The notes under the pieces: generated by a model
The model's database searches: none
The model's input: the letters and a program-made list of their open reading frames with translations, nothing else
Told to the model about the DNA's origin: nothing
Shown here: positions 13,681 through 22,364 of the stretch, piece by piece
Numbering within the stretch: the stretch's first letter is position 1
Layout of the letters: each line of letters starts with the position of its first letter
Translations under genes and position numbers: made by a program
Assembly: GCF_016741785.1 (NCBI RefSeq)
Contig: NZ_JAERRL010000001.1
Location: forward strand, 248,001-312,000
From: Streptomyces sp. 7-21
GTDB taxonomy: Bacteria; Actinomycetota; Actinomycetes; Streptomycetales; Streptomycetaceae
Direction of reading: 5' to 3'
Length of the DNA stretch: 64,000 bases

Positions 13681-14708
13681 GCACCAACCCCATCCCTCCG
13701 CTCCACCTCTACTCCGTCCCCACCGACCCCGGCGTGACCCCCGGTGCGCCGGTCAAGAGAGAGCGCCCGCGCACCGCATGGACCGCGGATCAGCTCATGG
13801 CTGCCGAGTTCCCCGAGCCGAAGTGGGCTGTCCCCGGCATCCTCGCCGAGGGCGTCAACCTGCTCGCCGGACCCCCGAAGGTCGGCAAGTCGTGGCTCTC
13901 CCTCGGGCTCTCCCTCGCCGTCGCGGCCGGCGGGTACGCCTTCGACTCCGTGCCCGTCCAGGGCGGCCCGGTGCTCTACCTCGCCCTGGAGGACACCCCG
14001 CGCCGTCTCCAGACCCGCATGCGCAAGATCCTGGGCGGCCAGGCGGCCCCCTCGCAGCTCACCCTGGTCACCGAGTGCCCGCCCTTCCCCCAGGGCGGCA
14101 GCGACGCCATCGCCGGATGGCTGAAGCGCAACCCGGACGCCCGCATGGTCGTCATCGACGTCTTCGCCAAGATGCGCGGCCCCGCCCCGCAGGGCGTTTC
14201 GCAGTACGACGCGGACTACGTCGCCGTCGGTTACGCCAAGCGGATCGCCGATCACTACGGCATCGCCGTGGTGCTCGTCCACCACGTCCGCAAGCAAGGC
14301 TCGGACGACTTCCTGACCGAGGTGTCCGGCACCAACGGCATCGCCGGAGCAGCGGACGCCACGCTCGTGCTGAAGCGCGCCCGCGGGCAGGCGGACGGCA
14401 TCCTGCACGTCACCGGCCGCGACGTCGACGAAGCCGAGTACGCCCTGAGGTTCCAGGCCGCTTCCGGCGCCTGGCAGATGCTGGACGGACCGGCGAGCGA
14501 CCACACCATCGGCGACACCCGAGCCGCCATCCTGCGGTACGTCCGGGAGAACCCGGGGGTGCGACCGCGAGACATCGCAGCCGCGCTGCCGGACATCGAC
14601 GCGGACACCGTGCGCCGCTACTGCTCCCGCATGGCGGGGGTGGGACAGCTCGCCAAGGACGCCGGGGGCCGCTACTACCCGGACACCCCACCCCGGGAGG
14701 TGTCCTAG
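13677..14708 (+). CDS. RecA-like replicative helicase/ATPase (RepA type)
   Basis: A 343-residue ATPase of the RepA/AAA_25 type. Walker A is GPPKVGKS (65-72), Walker B MVVIDVF with Asp161, followed by LVHHVRK, typical of hexameric RecA-fold helicases. The C-terminal region (about 280-335) looks like a small winged-helix domain (PGVRPRDIAAALPDIDADTVRRYCSRM). Coupled by a four-base overlap to the primase gene, it is the probable helicase partner at the AICE origin. The end of the gene touches the inverted operator module (14709-14788). Confidence 0.85.
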   Translation: MSTNPIPPLHLYSVPTDPGVTPGAPVKRERPRTAWTADQLMAAEFPEPKWAVPGILAEGVNLLAGPPKVGKSWLSLGLSLAVAAGGYAFDSVPVQGGPVLYLALEDTPRRLQTRMRKILGGQAAPSQLTLVTECPPFPQGGSDAIAGWLKRNPDARMVVIDVFAKMRGPAPQGVSQYDADYVAVGYAKRIADHYGIAVVLVHHVRKQGSDDFLTEVSGTNGIAGAADATLVLKRARGQADGILHVTGRDVDEAEYALRFQAASGAWQMLDGPASDHTIGDTRAAILRYVRENPGVRPRDIAAALPDIDADTVRRYCSRMAGVGQLAKDAGGRYYPDTPPREVS

Positions 14709-14788
14709 GTGTCCGACTGTCCGATCACCCCGTCCCACCTGCATAAACGGACCGGACACCCCCGAACCCCCAGTGTCCGACTGTCCGG
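14709..14788 (-). promoter_or_regulatory. Four-part operator-like module before xis (inverted copy)
   Basis: Read on the minus strand it gives CCGGACAGTCGGACAC (14788-14773), GGTGTCCGG (14760-14752), TTTATGCAGGT (14747-14737), CGGACAGTCGGACAC (14723-14709): the same parts, order and gaps as 2081-2158. It fills the gap between the helicase gene and the excisionase start, so the same factor probably controls excision and the GntR promoter. Confidence 0.55.
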
Positions 14789-14826
14789 TCTTCCCAGCAT
14801 CGACGGCCGGCAAGGGAGGAACTGAC

Positions 14827-15012
14827 GTGGCCCGAGACGAAATGCTCACCATCTCCCAAGTCATCACGGAGATCGGCGTTCCTCGCGCGACGTTCTATCG
14901 CTGGCGTCAGCTTCGGAAGGGACCGAAGTCCATCAAGCTCCCGAACGGGGCGGTACGCATCCGCCGTTCGGAACTGGAACGCTGGATTGAAAGCCTGGAG
15001 GAAACGGCGTGA
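14827..15012 (+). CDS. xis: Excisionase (AlpA/MerR-type helix-turn-helix)
   Basis: A 61-residue DNA-binding protein: MLTISQVITEIGVPRATFYRWRQLRKGPKSI is a winged helix-turn-helix of the AlpA/MerR excisionase kind, followed by a wing RIRRSELERWIE. Such proteins bind attP arms and steer the integrase toward excision. GTG 14827 is chosen because GGGAGGA lies seven bases upstream; an earlier in-frame GTG at 14773 lies inside the operator-like module and is unlikely. The stop overlaps the integrase start (GTGA), so xis and int are co-translated. Confidence 0.85.
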   Translation: MARDEMLTISQVITEIGVPRATFYRWRQLRKGPKSIKLPNGAVRIRRSELERWIESLEETA

Positions 15013-16475
15013 CCCGCCGCGCTGTCGGCCAGGATTCGGGCGCCCGTCGCATCGGGCGCCCGGTCCCGAAACCTGAAGAACTCAACCTCTCCACCGATGT
15101 CCGGGTCTGGAAGGTGGGCAAGGTCAAGAGCAAGAAAGCGCCCCATCAGTTGCGGTGGAAGGTCGCGGGAAAGGTCCACACCGCGAGTTTCACCACCGTA
15201 GCTCTCGCGGAAAGCCGCCGCTCCGAACTCTGGCAGGCCATGCGGAGGGGAGAAGCATTCGACATCGCCACCGGGTTGCCCGAGTCCGAACTCCGAGCCG
15301 CCGCGGAAAAGGAACGGGCGAGCACGAAGCGGGATCCGTCCTGGTGGGAATTCTGCCGGGAATACATGGTGTCCCGATGGCGCACGTCGGCAGGCAAGAC
15401 CAGGGAGAGCATCGCGGACAGCCTTGCCACCGTCGCGCTTGCCATGAGGGAGGCCGGCCCGAAGGCGCCGAGCCCCGAGGAGACACGCCTGGCGCTTCGG
15501 TGGGCCTGCGTGCCTGCGCACAGGGGAGAGGAGCCGCCACCGGAGCTGAAAGCCTCGTGTGCATGGCTGGAGACGCGTTCGCTCCCTCTCTCGGCTCTCA
15601 CAGACCCTCGCGTCCTTCGGGACGTCCAGTACCGCCTCTCGTTCAAGCTGGACGGAGAACCGGCCGCAGGAGACACCGTGAGACGGCGCCGCCGCGGGCT
15701 CAATACCGCCATGGAATACGCCGTCGAAGCGGGCTACCTGGAAGAGAACCCGCTCACCCGCCTGAAGAAAAGCGCGACCAGAGGAGACGACACGGTCGAT
15801 CCGCGCGTCCTGGTCAATCAGGTGCAGGGGGAACAGCTTCTCGTCGCGGTCTCGTACGTCGGCTCCATTCACCGCAACCGCGGTCGGCGACTGACGGCAT
15901 TCTTCGGCTGCATGCTTCACGGTGCCCTCCGGCCGGCGGAAGCCGTCGGACTGCGGGAGGAGGACTGTTATCTCCCCGAGAAGGGGTGGGGAACCCTGAC
16001 TCTTCGCGAAACGCGCCCGGTTTCTGGGAAGAAGTGGACGGATTCCGGGGAGCGGCACGATGTCCGCGGCCTGAAAGCCCGGGAGGCCAACCGGGACCGT
16101 CCGGTGCCCATCCCACCCCTGCTCGTCAGGATGCTCCGCGAGCACATCAAAGAATTCGGCACCGCCGAGGACGGCAGGCTCTTCGCCAACGAGCGCGGGG
16201 GAGTCCTGGGGACTTCCAGTTACTGGCGGGTCTGGCAGGAGGCCCGGCTGATCGCGCTGCCGCCCGACCGGGTGGCCTCTCCGCTCGCCCAACGGCCGTA
16301 CGACCTGCGGCACGCGTGCATCACGAACTGGCTGAACGCCGGGGTGCCCGTCGCCGAGGTGGCTCGCCGTGCAGGCAACTCACCGGAGGTGATCCTCCGC
16401 CGCTACGCGGGCTGCATCGACGGGCATGAGGAGCTGAACAACCGGAAGATCGAGAAAGCCATGGGATGGGGCTGA
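15009..16475 (+). CDS. int: Tyrosine recombinase (integrase) of the AICE
   Basis: A 488-residue site-specific recombinase that integrates the element into tRNA-Arg. Residues 1-190 are the arm-binding and core-binding region; the catalytic domain starts near 265. Catalytic residues: Arg308 (LRPAEAVGLR), Arg434-His435 (PYDLRH) and nucleophile Tyr466 (RRYAGC). The box that usually holds a His (GHS) reads GNS here, Asn457, while the paralogue at 1-1018 keeps the His; His/Trp/other variation is tolerated in the family, but this is a notable difference. It is coupled to xis, ends 173 bases before attR, and a strong terminator follows. Confidence 0.95.
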   Translation: MTRRAVGQDSGARRIGRPVPKPEELNLSTDVRVWKVGKVKSKKAPHQLRWKVAGKVHTASFTTVALAESRRSELWQAMRRGEAFDIATGLPESELRAAAEKERASTKRDPSWWEFCREYMVSRWRTSAGKTRESIADSLATVALAMREAGPKAPSPEETRLALRWACVPAHRGEEPPPELKASCAWLETRSLPLSALTDPRVLRDVQYRLSFKLDGEPAAGDTVRRRRRGLNTAMEYAVEAGYLEENPLTRLKKSATRGDDTVDPRVLVNQVQGEQLLVAVSYVGSIHRNRGRRLTAFFGCMLHGALRPAEAVGLREEDCYLPEKGWGTLTLRETRPVSGKKWTDSGERHDVRGLKAREANRDRPVPIPPLLVRMLREHIKEFGTAEDGRLFANERGGVLGTSSYWRVWQEARLIALPPDRVASPLAQRPYDLRHACITNWLNAGVPVAEVARRAGNSPEVILRRYAGCIDGHEELNNRKIEKAMGWG

Positions 16476-16518
16476 CGTCCGGGACGAAGCAGGGGAGGGG
16501 GAGCCGACAGCACGATCG

Positions 16519-16534
16519 CTCACGCGCCACTCAC
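16519..16534 (+). other. Candidate integrase arm-binding site, right
   Basis: CTCACGCGCCACTCAC matches the left copy at 1382-1397 in 15 of 16 bases, same orientation, and is partly repeated by CTCACGCG at 16530-16537. It lies inside the element between int and attR. Confidence 0.4.
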
Positions 16535-16560
16535 GCGTGAACCGTGATCAGCAGCACGAA

Positions 16561-16593
16561 AGAGCGGGACCCAGTGAGACTGGGTCCCGCTCT
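16561..16593 (+). terminator. Terminator of the xis-int operon
   Basis: A perfect 15-bp stem AGAGCGGGACCCAGT/ACTGGGTCCCGCTCT around GAG, followed by CTCAT. It lies 85 bases after the integrase stop and 55 bases before attR. Confidence 0.85.
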
Positions 16594-16647
16594 CTCATGT
16601 CGGCATTCGCCCTGGTCAGAGCCTAGTTTTTGCTGGCTGACCGGCGA

Positions 16648-16692
16648 GTGCCCCCGGCAGGATTCGAACCTGCGCACACGGCTCCGGAGGCC
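16648..16692. repeat. attR: 45-bp att copy within tRNA-Arg
   Basis: Identical to 1267-1311. It runs from one base beyond the tRNA 3' end through the T arm to the 3' side of the anticodon region. The tRNA is complete at this end, so the identity segment restores the gene after integration. Confidence 0.92.
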
Positions 16693-16720
16693 GTTGCTCT
16701 ATCCCCTGAGCTACGGGGGC
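16649..16720 (-). tRNA. tRNA-Arg (anticodon CCG)
   Basis: A 72-base cloverleaf on the minus strand. The acceptor stem is GCCCCCG/CGGGGGC with discriminator A, the D arm TAGCTCAGGGGATAGAGCA, the anticodon stem ACGGC/GCCGT with loop CTCCGGA (anticodon CCG, reading CGG), and the T arm CAGGTTCGAATCCTG. No CCA is encoded. Its 3' part is the AICE attachment site. Confidence 0.95.
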
Positions 16721-16834
16721 GCGACGGGAAGAACATTACCAGCTCGGCGGACGGGGTTGAGACCGGGTGCCCGAACGGGGACCGGATCCGTAAAACGCCG
16801 GACACGGGAGGCGGGGCGCGCCTAGGCTGGCGCT

Positions 16835-17275
16835 GTGCCAGGCACCGCGGGCCGGGTCCTCGTCGTCGACGACAGCCAGGTCATCCGGCAGTTGATCACG
16901 GTCAACCTCGAACTCGACGGCTTCGAGGTCATGACCGCCGCCGACGGCGCCGAGTGCCTGGAGGTCGTCCACCGGTTCAAGCCCGACGTGATCACCCTCG
17001 ACGTCGTCATGCCGCGCCTGGACGGTCCCCGGACCGCCACCCGGCTGCGGCTCGACCCGCGCACCCGGCACGTCCCCGTGATGCTGGTGACCGCGGCCTT
17101 CGCCGGACGGCTGGACCTGCCCGGCGGGATCGACGCGGTGCTGCCCAAGCCGTTCGAGCCCGACCGGCTCGTGCAGCTCGTGCGCAAGCTGCGGCGCGAG
17201 GGGCGGCGGCACACCGTTCAGCTGGTGAAATCGCTCGCAAACCGGGGCCGGGTCTCTCGTACGCTTGCTCCGTGA
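16835..17275 (+). CDS. Single-domain response regulator (receiver protein)
   Basis: A 146-residue CheY-like receiver: acidic pair Asp12-Asp13, phospho-acceptor Asp56 in LDVVMP, a Thr in LVTAAF and Lys105 in LPKPFEP. No output domain follows, only about 35 basic residues, so it probably acts through protein contacts. The partner kinase is not in the window. It is the first chromosomal gene beyond tRNA-Arg, and its stop codon overlaps the GTG start of nrtL, so the two are co-expressed. GTG 16835 gives the expected start just before the first beta strand. Confidence 0.8.
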   Translation: MPGTAGRVLVVDDSQVIRQLITVNLELDGFEVMTAADGAECLEVVHRFKPDVITLDVVMPRLDGPRTATRLRLDPRTRHVPVMLVTAAFAGRLDLPGGIDAVLPKPFEPDRLVQLVRKLRREGRRHTVQLVKSLANRGRVSRTLAP

Positions 17276-18105
17276 CCCCCTCCCAGCTGTCCGACGCCGT
17301 GCTGCGCGCCGCGCGCGGTGCCGCCGAGGACGGCGAGCTCGGCCAGGCGGGCCCCGACGCGGTGCCCGCCCGCTTCCCCCTGCGCCGGCCCCCGCACGAC
17401 GGCGGGGACGGCGGCGCCGCCGGGGAGCGGTGGGCCACCGGCATCGCCCTGAAGCTCGCCGGACCGGCGGGCATGGACGCCCGGCGCGTGGCCGAGGTGC
17501 TGCGTGCCCGGCTGCGCGCGCTGCCCGGCGTGCGCGGCGTGGAGATCGGCGGCCCCGGCTTCCTCACGGTCACCCTGCCCGAGGAGGCGGCGAACGACCT
17601 GATCAGCGCGCTCCTCGCCCGGCCGCGTCCCGTCCCGCACCCCGAGGACACCGCCCGGGACATCGCCCGCTGGGCCGCCGCGACCGGATGGCGGCCGGAC
17701 GACCCGCGCCTGCTTATACAGCGGGAGCCGGACAACCCCCTGTTCCTGGTGCGCTACGCCCACGCCCGCGCCCGCGCCGTCGAACGGGGCGCGGCCGCCC
17801 TCGGCGTGCGCCCCGAGCCCGGCGCTGGTGCCGGCGGCAGCGCCTACGGCTACCCCTACCGGTCGGAGCGGGCGCTCCTGGCTGCCCTCGGGGAGAGCGA
17901 CGGGGGCCGCGAGGCCGTCCCCAGTGTCCTGACCGCCGTCGGCGACGCCCTGCTGGAGACGGAGCGGGAGCGCCCTGCGCTGCCGTGCGGTGACGAGAAA
18001 CCCCAGGCCGCCCACCGCGCCCGGCTGGCCCTCGCCCAGGCCGCCGGGACGGTGCTCGCCGGCGGCCTGCACCGGCTGGGCGTCTGTGCCCCTGAGCTGC
18101 TGTAA
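17272..18105 (+). CDS. nrtL: ArgS-related anticodon-binding protein NrtL
   Basis: A 277-residue protein related to arginyl-tRNA synthetase but lacking its catalytic domain. Residues 1-120 resemble the ArgS N-terminal tRNA-recognition domain (ALKLAGPAGMDARRVAEVL). The C-terminal part has the DALR anticodon-binding helices (FLVRYAHARARAVERGAA... HRARLALAQAAGTVLAGGLHRLGV). It keeps neither HIGH nor KMSKS motifs, so it cannot charge tRNA. In Streptomyces this gene stands directly before lysA, as here (27 bases). Function is unknown; it may bind tRNA-Arg. GTG start overlaps the preceding stop. Confidence 0.8.
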   Translation: MTPSQLSDAVLRAARGAAEDGELGQAGPDAVPARFPLRRPPHDGGDGGAAGERWATGIALKLAGPAGMDARRVAEVLRARLRALPGVRGVEIGGPGFLTVTLPEEAANDLISALLARPRPVPHPEDTARDIARWAAATGWRPDDPRLLIQREPDNPLFLVRYAHARARAVERGAAALGVRPEPGAGAGGSAYGYPYRSERALLAALGESDGGREAVPSVLTAVGDALLETERERPALPCGDEKPQAAHRARLALAQAAGTVLAGGLHRLGVCAPELL

Positions 18106-18132
18106 CACCCCGCGACGCCGAAGAGAGCCACC

Positions 18133-19524
18133 ATGAGCCGTTCCGCCCACCCCGCCGGGCCCCGTCACGCCGACGTGCTGCCCGAGGGCCACTACAGCCC
18201 GCCGCCCGCCGACCTGAACCACCTCGACCCCCGCATCTGGTCCGGCACCGTCAGCCGCGGCCCGGACGACGTCGTCACCGTCGGCGGAGTCGACGTGCGT
18301 GACCTCGCCGAGCGCCACGGCACGCCGCTGTACGTGCTGGACGAGGCCGACTTCCGCGCGCGCTGCCGCGCCTGGCGCGAGGCGTTCGGCCCGGACGCCG
18401 ACGTCTACTACGCGGGCAAGGCGTTCCTGTGCCGCGCCGTCGTCCGCTGGCTGCGGGAGGAGGGCCTCAGCCTGGACGTGTGCACCGGCGGTGAGCTGGC
18501 CGTCGCGCTCGGCGCGGGCATGCCGCCCGAGCGGATCGCCCTGCACGGCAACAACAAGTCGGCCGACGAGATCGAGCGGGCCGTAGCGGCGGGCGTCGGC
18601 CGCATCGTGCTGGACTCCTTCCAGGAGATCGACCGGGTGGCCGCCACCGCCGCCCGCCACGGCGTCAGGCAGCCGGTGCAGATCCGCGTGACCGTGGGTG
18701 TGGAGGCGCACACGCACGAGTTCATCGCCACCGCGCACGAGGACCAGAAGTTCGGCCTGGCGCTCGCGGACGGCACCGCCGCGCGGGCCGTGCGCCAGGT
18801 GCTCGCCCAGCCGTCGCTGGAGCTCACCGGGCTGCACTCCCACATCGGCTCGCAGATCTTCGACCTCGCCGGCTTCGAGGTCTCCGCCCGCCGCCTCGTC
18901 AGCCTGCTGGCGGCCGTGCGGGACGAGCACGGCACCGAGCTGCCCGAGATCGACCTCGGCGGCGGCCTGGGCATCGCCTACACCGCCAGCGACGACCCGG
19001 CCGAGCCGCACCAGATCGCCAAGACGCTGCGGGAGATCGTCGCCCGCGAGTGCGAGGCAGCCGGGCTGGCGGTGCCGCGCCTGTCCGTGGAGCCGGGCCG
19101 CGCCATCGCCGGGCCGACGACGTTCACGCTGTACGAGGTGGGCACCGTCAAGCCGCTGGCGGGCCTGCGGACGTACGTCAGCGTCGACGGCGGCATGTCC
19201 GACAACATCCGGACGGCCCTGTACGACGCCGAGTACTCGGTGGCCCTGGTCTCCCGGGCCTCGGCCGCGCCGCCGATGCTCAGCCGGGTCGTCGGCCGGC
19301 ACTGCGAGAGCGGTGACATCGTGGTGCGCGACGCCTACCTGCCGTCCGACACCGCCCCCGGCGACCTGATCGCCGTGCCCGCCACCGGCGCCTACTGCCG
19401 CTCCATGGCGAGCAACTACAACCACACGCCGCGGCCGCCGGTGATCGCCGTCCGCGACGGGGAGTCGCGAGTGCTGGTGCGCCGGGAGACCGAGGAGGAC
19501 CTGCTGCGGCTCGACGTCGGCTGA
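18133..19524 (+). CDS. lysA: Diaminopimelate decarboxylase
   Basis: A 463-residue PLP enzyme of fold type III that converts meso-diaminopimelate to L-lysine. The PLP lysine is in [11 protein letters not shown], the EPGRAI motif binds phosphate, HSHIGSQI is present, and the second active-site Cys is in RHCESGD. Length fits the family. Start ATG 18133 has AGAGAG upstream. It is followed after 84 bases by hom, the branch point toward threonine, so lysine and threonine genes of the aspartate family are clustered. Confidence 0.96.
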   Translation: MSRSAHPAGPRHADVLPEGHYSPPPADLNHLDPRIWSGTVSRGPDDVVTVGGVDVRDLAERHGTPLYVLDEADFRARCRAWREAFGPDADVYYAGKAFLCRAVVRWLREEGLSLDVCTGGELAVALGAGMPPERIALHGNNKSADEIERAVAAGVGRIVLDSFQEIDRVAATAARHGVRQPVQIRVTVGVEAHTHEFIATAHEDQKFGLALADGTAARAVRQVLAQPSLELTGLHSHIGSQIFDLAGFEVSARRLVSLLAAVRDEHGTELPEIDLGGGLGIAYTASDDPAEPHQIAKTLREIVARECEAAGLAVPRLSVEPGRAIAGPTTFTLYEVGTVKPLAGLRTYVSVDGGMSDNIRTALYDAEYSVALVSRASAAPPMLSRVVGRHCESGDIVVRDAYLPSDTAPGDLIAVPATGAYCRSMASNYNHTPRPPVIAVRDGESRVLVRRETEEDLLRLDVG

Positions 19525-19608
19525 GTCCGCATACTGAACGGACGGCGGGCGCCAGGGCGTCCGTACGTGAGACTACAAACCCCACGGATGACTGAAAGGC
19601 GAGGACGT

Positions 19609-20910
19609 ATGGTGCGCGCTCGTCCCCTGAAGGTGGCGCTGCTGGGCTGCGGTGTGGTCGGCTCCCAGGTGGCCCGCCTGATGACGGCGCACGCCGGCGA
19701 CCTCGCCGCGCGCGTCGGCGCCCCGGTGGAGCTGGCCGGGGTGGCCGTGCGCCGCCCCGACCGGGTCCGCGAGGGCATTGACCCGGCGCTGGTCACCACC
19801 GACGCCGAGGGCCTGGTGACGCGGGGCGACATCGACGTGGTCGTGGAGATGATCGGCGGCATCGAGCCCGCGAAGACGCTGATCGAGGCCGCCTTCGCCC
19901 ACGGCGCCAGCGTCGTCACGGCCAACAAGGCGCTGCTGGCCCAGGACGGCCCGGCGCTGCACGAGGCCGCCGAGAAGCACGGTGCCGACCTCTATTACGA
20001 GGCCGCCGTCGCGGGCGCCATCCCGCTGCTGCGCCCGCTGCGGGAGTCCCTGGCGGGCGACACGGTCAACCGCGTCCTCGGCATCGTCAACGGCACGACC
20101 AACTTCATCCTGGACCGGATGGAGTCCACCGGCTCCGGCTACGGCGAGGCGCTGGAGGAGGCCAGCGCGCTGGGCTACGCCGAGGCCGACCCGACCGCCG
20201 ACGTCGAGGGCTTCGACGCCGCTGCCAAGGCCGCGATCCTGGCGGGCATCGCCTTCCACACCCGGGTCCGCCTGGATGAGGTGCACCGCGAGGGCATTAC
20301 GGAGATCACCGCCGGTGACATCGCGTGCGCCCGCGACACGGGGCGGACGGTGAAGCTGCTGGCGATCTGCGAGCGCGCCGCCGACGGCCGGTCGGTCACC
20401 GCCCGCGTGCACCCGGCGATGATCCCGCTCAGCCACCCGCTGGCCTCGGTCCGGGGCGCCTACAACGCCGTGTTCGTCGAGGCGGACGCAGCCGGGCAGC
20501 TGATGTTCTACGGCCCCGGCGCGGGCGGCGTGCCCACCGCCTCGGCGGTGCTGGGCGACCTGGTGGCGGTGTGCCGGCACAAACGCGACGGCTCGCGCGG
20601 GCCGGGGGAGTCGGCCTACGCCCAGCTGCCGGTCAGCCCGATGGGGGACGTCGTCACCCGCTACCACATCAGCCTGGACGTGGCGGACAAGCCGGGCGTG
20701 CTGGCGCAGTGCGCCACGGTCTTCGCCGACCACGGCGTGTCCATCGACAGCGTGCGCCAGTCCGTCAAGGACGGCGAGGCGTCGCTCGTCGTGGTCACCC
20801 ACCGCGCCACCGACGCGGCGCTCAGCGCGACGGTGGAGGCGCTGCGGCGCCTGGAGACGGTGCACGGCGTGGCCAGCATCATGCGGGTCGAGGGCGAGTA
20901 CGGGCAGTGA
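19609..20910 (+). CDS. hom: Homoserine dehydrogenase
   Basis: A 433-residue NAD(P)-dependent enzyme that reduces aspartate semialdehyde to homoserine. The Rossmann motif LLGCGVVGS is near the N-terminus, VVTANKALLAQ and GIVNGTTNFIL are substrate-site signatures, and a C-terminal ACT domain (from about 355, YHISLDVADKPGVLAQ) should give feedback control by threonine. ATG 19609 is chosen over ATG 19567 further upstream because it gives the normal N-terminus and has GAGGA just before it. It precedes thrC and thrB in the same direction. Confidence 0.96.
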   Translation: MVRARPLKVALLGCGVVGSQVARLMTAHAGDLAARVGAPVELAGVAVRRPDRVREGIDPALVTTDAEGLVTRGDIDVVVEMIGGIEPAKTLIEAAFAHGASVVTANKALLAQDGPALHEAAEKHGADLYYEAAVAGAIPLLRPLRESLAGDTVNRVLGIVNGTTNFILDRMESTGSGYGEALEEASALGYAEADPTADVEGFDAAAKAAILAGIAFHTRVRLDEVHREGITEITAGDIACARDTGRTVKLLAICERAADGRSVTARVHPAMIPLSHPLASVRGAYNAVFVEADAAGQLMFYGPGAGGVPTASAVLGDLVAVCRHKRDGSRGPGESAYAQLPVSPMGDVVTRYHISLDVADKPGVLAQCATVFADHGVSIDSVRQSVKDGEASLVVVTHRATDAALSATVEALRRLETVHGVASIMRVEGEYGQ

Positions 20911-21041
20911 CCGGGCGGTAGGGCGGTGCGGCGGGCGCCGGCCGGGGAGACCGGAGGGCGGGCCGCGGCGGCGAGCGGGGACAATGGCCGGTATATGGCC
21001 GGTATGGGGACCATGGGGACCGAGGGGTACCAGGAGAAATC

Positions 21042-22148
21042 ATGGGCATGACCGAATCGGGCGCACGACCGGGCGGCGCGGGGGCGCCCGTCACCCACCA
21101 GTGGCGCGGGCTCATCGAGGAGTACCGTGACCGGCTGCCGGTGACGGACGACACGCCCGTGGTGACGCTGCGTGAGGGTGGCACGCCCCTCGTGCTGGCC
21201 CAGGAGGTCTCCGAGCGCACCGGCTGCGAGGTGTACCTCAAGGTCGAGGGTGCCAATCCGACCGGCTCCTTCAAGGACCGGGGCATGACGCTGGCCATCT
21301 CGCGCGCCAAGCAGGACGGCGCGCAGGCCGTGATCTGCGCGTCCACGGGCAACACCTCCGCCTCGGCCGCGGCCTACGCGGTGCGCGCGGGGATGGTCTG
21401 CGCGGTGCTGGTGCCGGAGGGCAAGATCGCGCTCGGCAAGATGGGGCAGGCCCTGGTCCACGGCTCGCGCATCCTCCAGGTCGACGGGAACTTCGACGAC
21501 TGCCTGACGCTGGCGCGCGGCCTGTCGGAGAAGTACCCGGTGGCGCTGGTCAACTCGGTCAACCCGATCCGCATCGAGGGCCAGAAGACGGCCGCGTTCG
21601 AGATCGTGGACATGCTCGGCGACGCCCCCGACATCCACGTGCTGCCGGTGGGGAACGCGGGCAACATCACCGCCTACTGGAAGGGGTACACCGAGTACGC
21701 CGCCAGCGGGCCGGCGACCCGCACGCCCCGCATGTGGGGGTACCAGGCGTCCGGCGCCGCACCGATCGTGCGCGGCGAGCCGGTGAAGGACCCGACGACG
21801 ATCGCCACCGCGATCCGCATCGGCAACCCCGCCTCGTGGGCGCTGGCCGAGCGCGCCCGGGACGAGTCCGGCGGGCACATCGACGAGGTGACTGACCGTC
21901 AGATCCTCGCGGCCTACCGGCTGCTGGCGGCCCGTGAGGGCGTCTTCGTCGAGCCGGCGTCCGCCGCCTCGGTGGCCGGGCTGCTCAAGGCCGCCGAGCA
22001 GGGGCAGCTCGACCCGGGTCAGCGCGTGGTCTGCACGGTCACCGGCAACGGCCTGAAGGACCCGGACTGGGCGGTGGCGGGCGCGCCCCGGCCGGTGACG
22101 GTCCCGGTCGACGCCGACGCCGCGGCGGCGAAGCTGGGCCTGGCCTGA
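21042..22148 (+). CDS. thrC: Threonine synthase
   Basis: A 368-residue PLP enzyme that converts O-phosphohomoserine to threonine. The PLP lysine is in [26 protein letters not shown] and [13 protein letters not shown] bind the cofactor phosphate. It is the short actinobacterial form (about 350 residues). AGGAG lies eight bases before ATG 21042; a second in-frame ATG two codons on is also possible. The 131-base gap after hom is very G-rich with no clear terminator. Confidence 0.96.
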   Translation: MGMTESGARPGGAGAPVTHQWRGLIEEYRDRLPVTDDTPVVTLREGGTPLVLAQEVSERTGCEVYLKVEGANPTGSFKDRGMTLAISRAKQDGAQAVICASTGNTSASAAAYAVRAGMVCAVLVPEGKIALGKMGQALVHGSRILQVDGNFDDCLTLARGLSEKYPVALVNSVNPIRIEGQKTAAFEIVDMLGDAPDIHVLPVGNAGNITAYWKGYTEYAASGPATRTPRMWGYQASGAAPIVRGEPVKDPTTIATAIRIGNPASWALAERARDESGGHIDEVTDRQILAAYRLLAAREGVFVEPASAASVAGLLKAAEQGQLDPGQRVVCTVTGNGLKDPDWAVAGAPRPVTVPVDADAAAAKLGLA

Positions 22149-22364
22149 CCGCACTGCCTGACCAGACCGCTGACCGTGCTGCCTGACCGTACTGGCGGAA
22201 TTTCGCCCATACCGACACCGGTCCGCCCTGTATCGCGTCAGAACCTTCCTTCGATAGGCTGGTATTCGTTCCCCGTGGTGGGCGCGGGTTGACCGACGAC
22301 GACCACCGCACCGCGAGCCCGGCGGGGACGTGCCGCACATCTCACCAAGGAGAGTCATCGAGCG

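Larger units (their letters stand above)
1267..16692. mobile_element. AICE (pSAM2-type integrative conjugative element) in tRNA-Arg
   Basis: The limits are the two direct 45-bp copies at 1267-1311 and 16648-16692, which match base for base. One excised circle would be about 15.4 kb. The cargo is that of an actinomycete integrative and conjugative element: integrase and excisionase next to attR, a primase-polymerase plus RecA-like helicase for replication, a single FtsK/TraSA-type translocase for double-stranded DNA transfer, small membrane spread-type proteins, and GntR, Nudix and XRE regulators. In pSAM2 the corresponding regulators are KorSA (GntR) and Pif (Nudix). The only visible gene damage is one in-frame stop (11461-11463), so the element could still be mobile. 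Confidence 0.9.

Noticed and set aside
17218..19425. Long open frame antisense to nrtL and lysA
   Set aside because: It mirrors the conserved genes on the other strand and its translation is low-complexity Gly/Val/Asp/His-rich, as expected for the complement of GC-rich codons.
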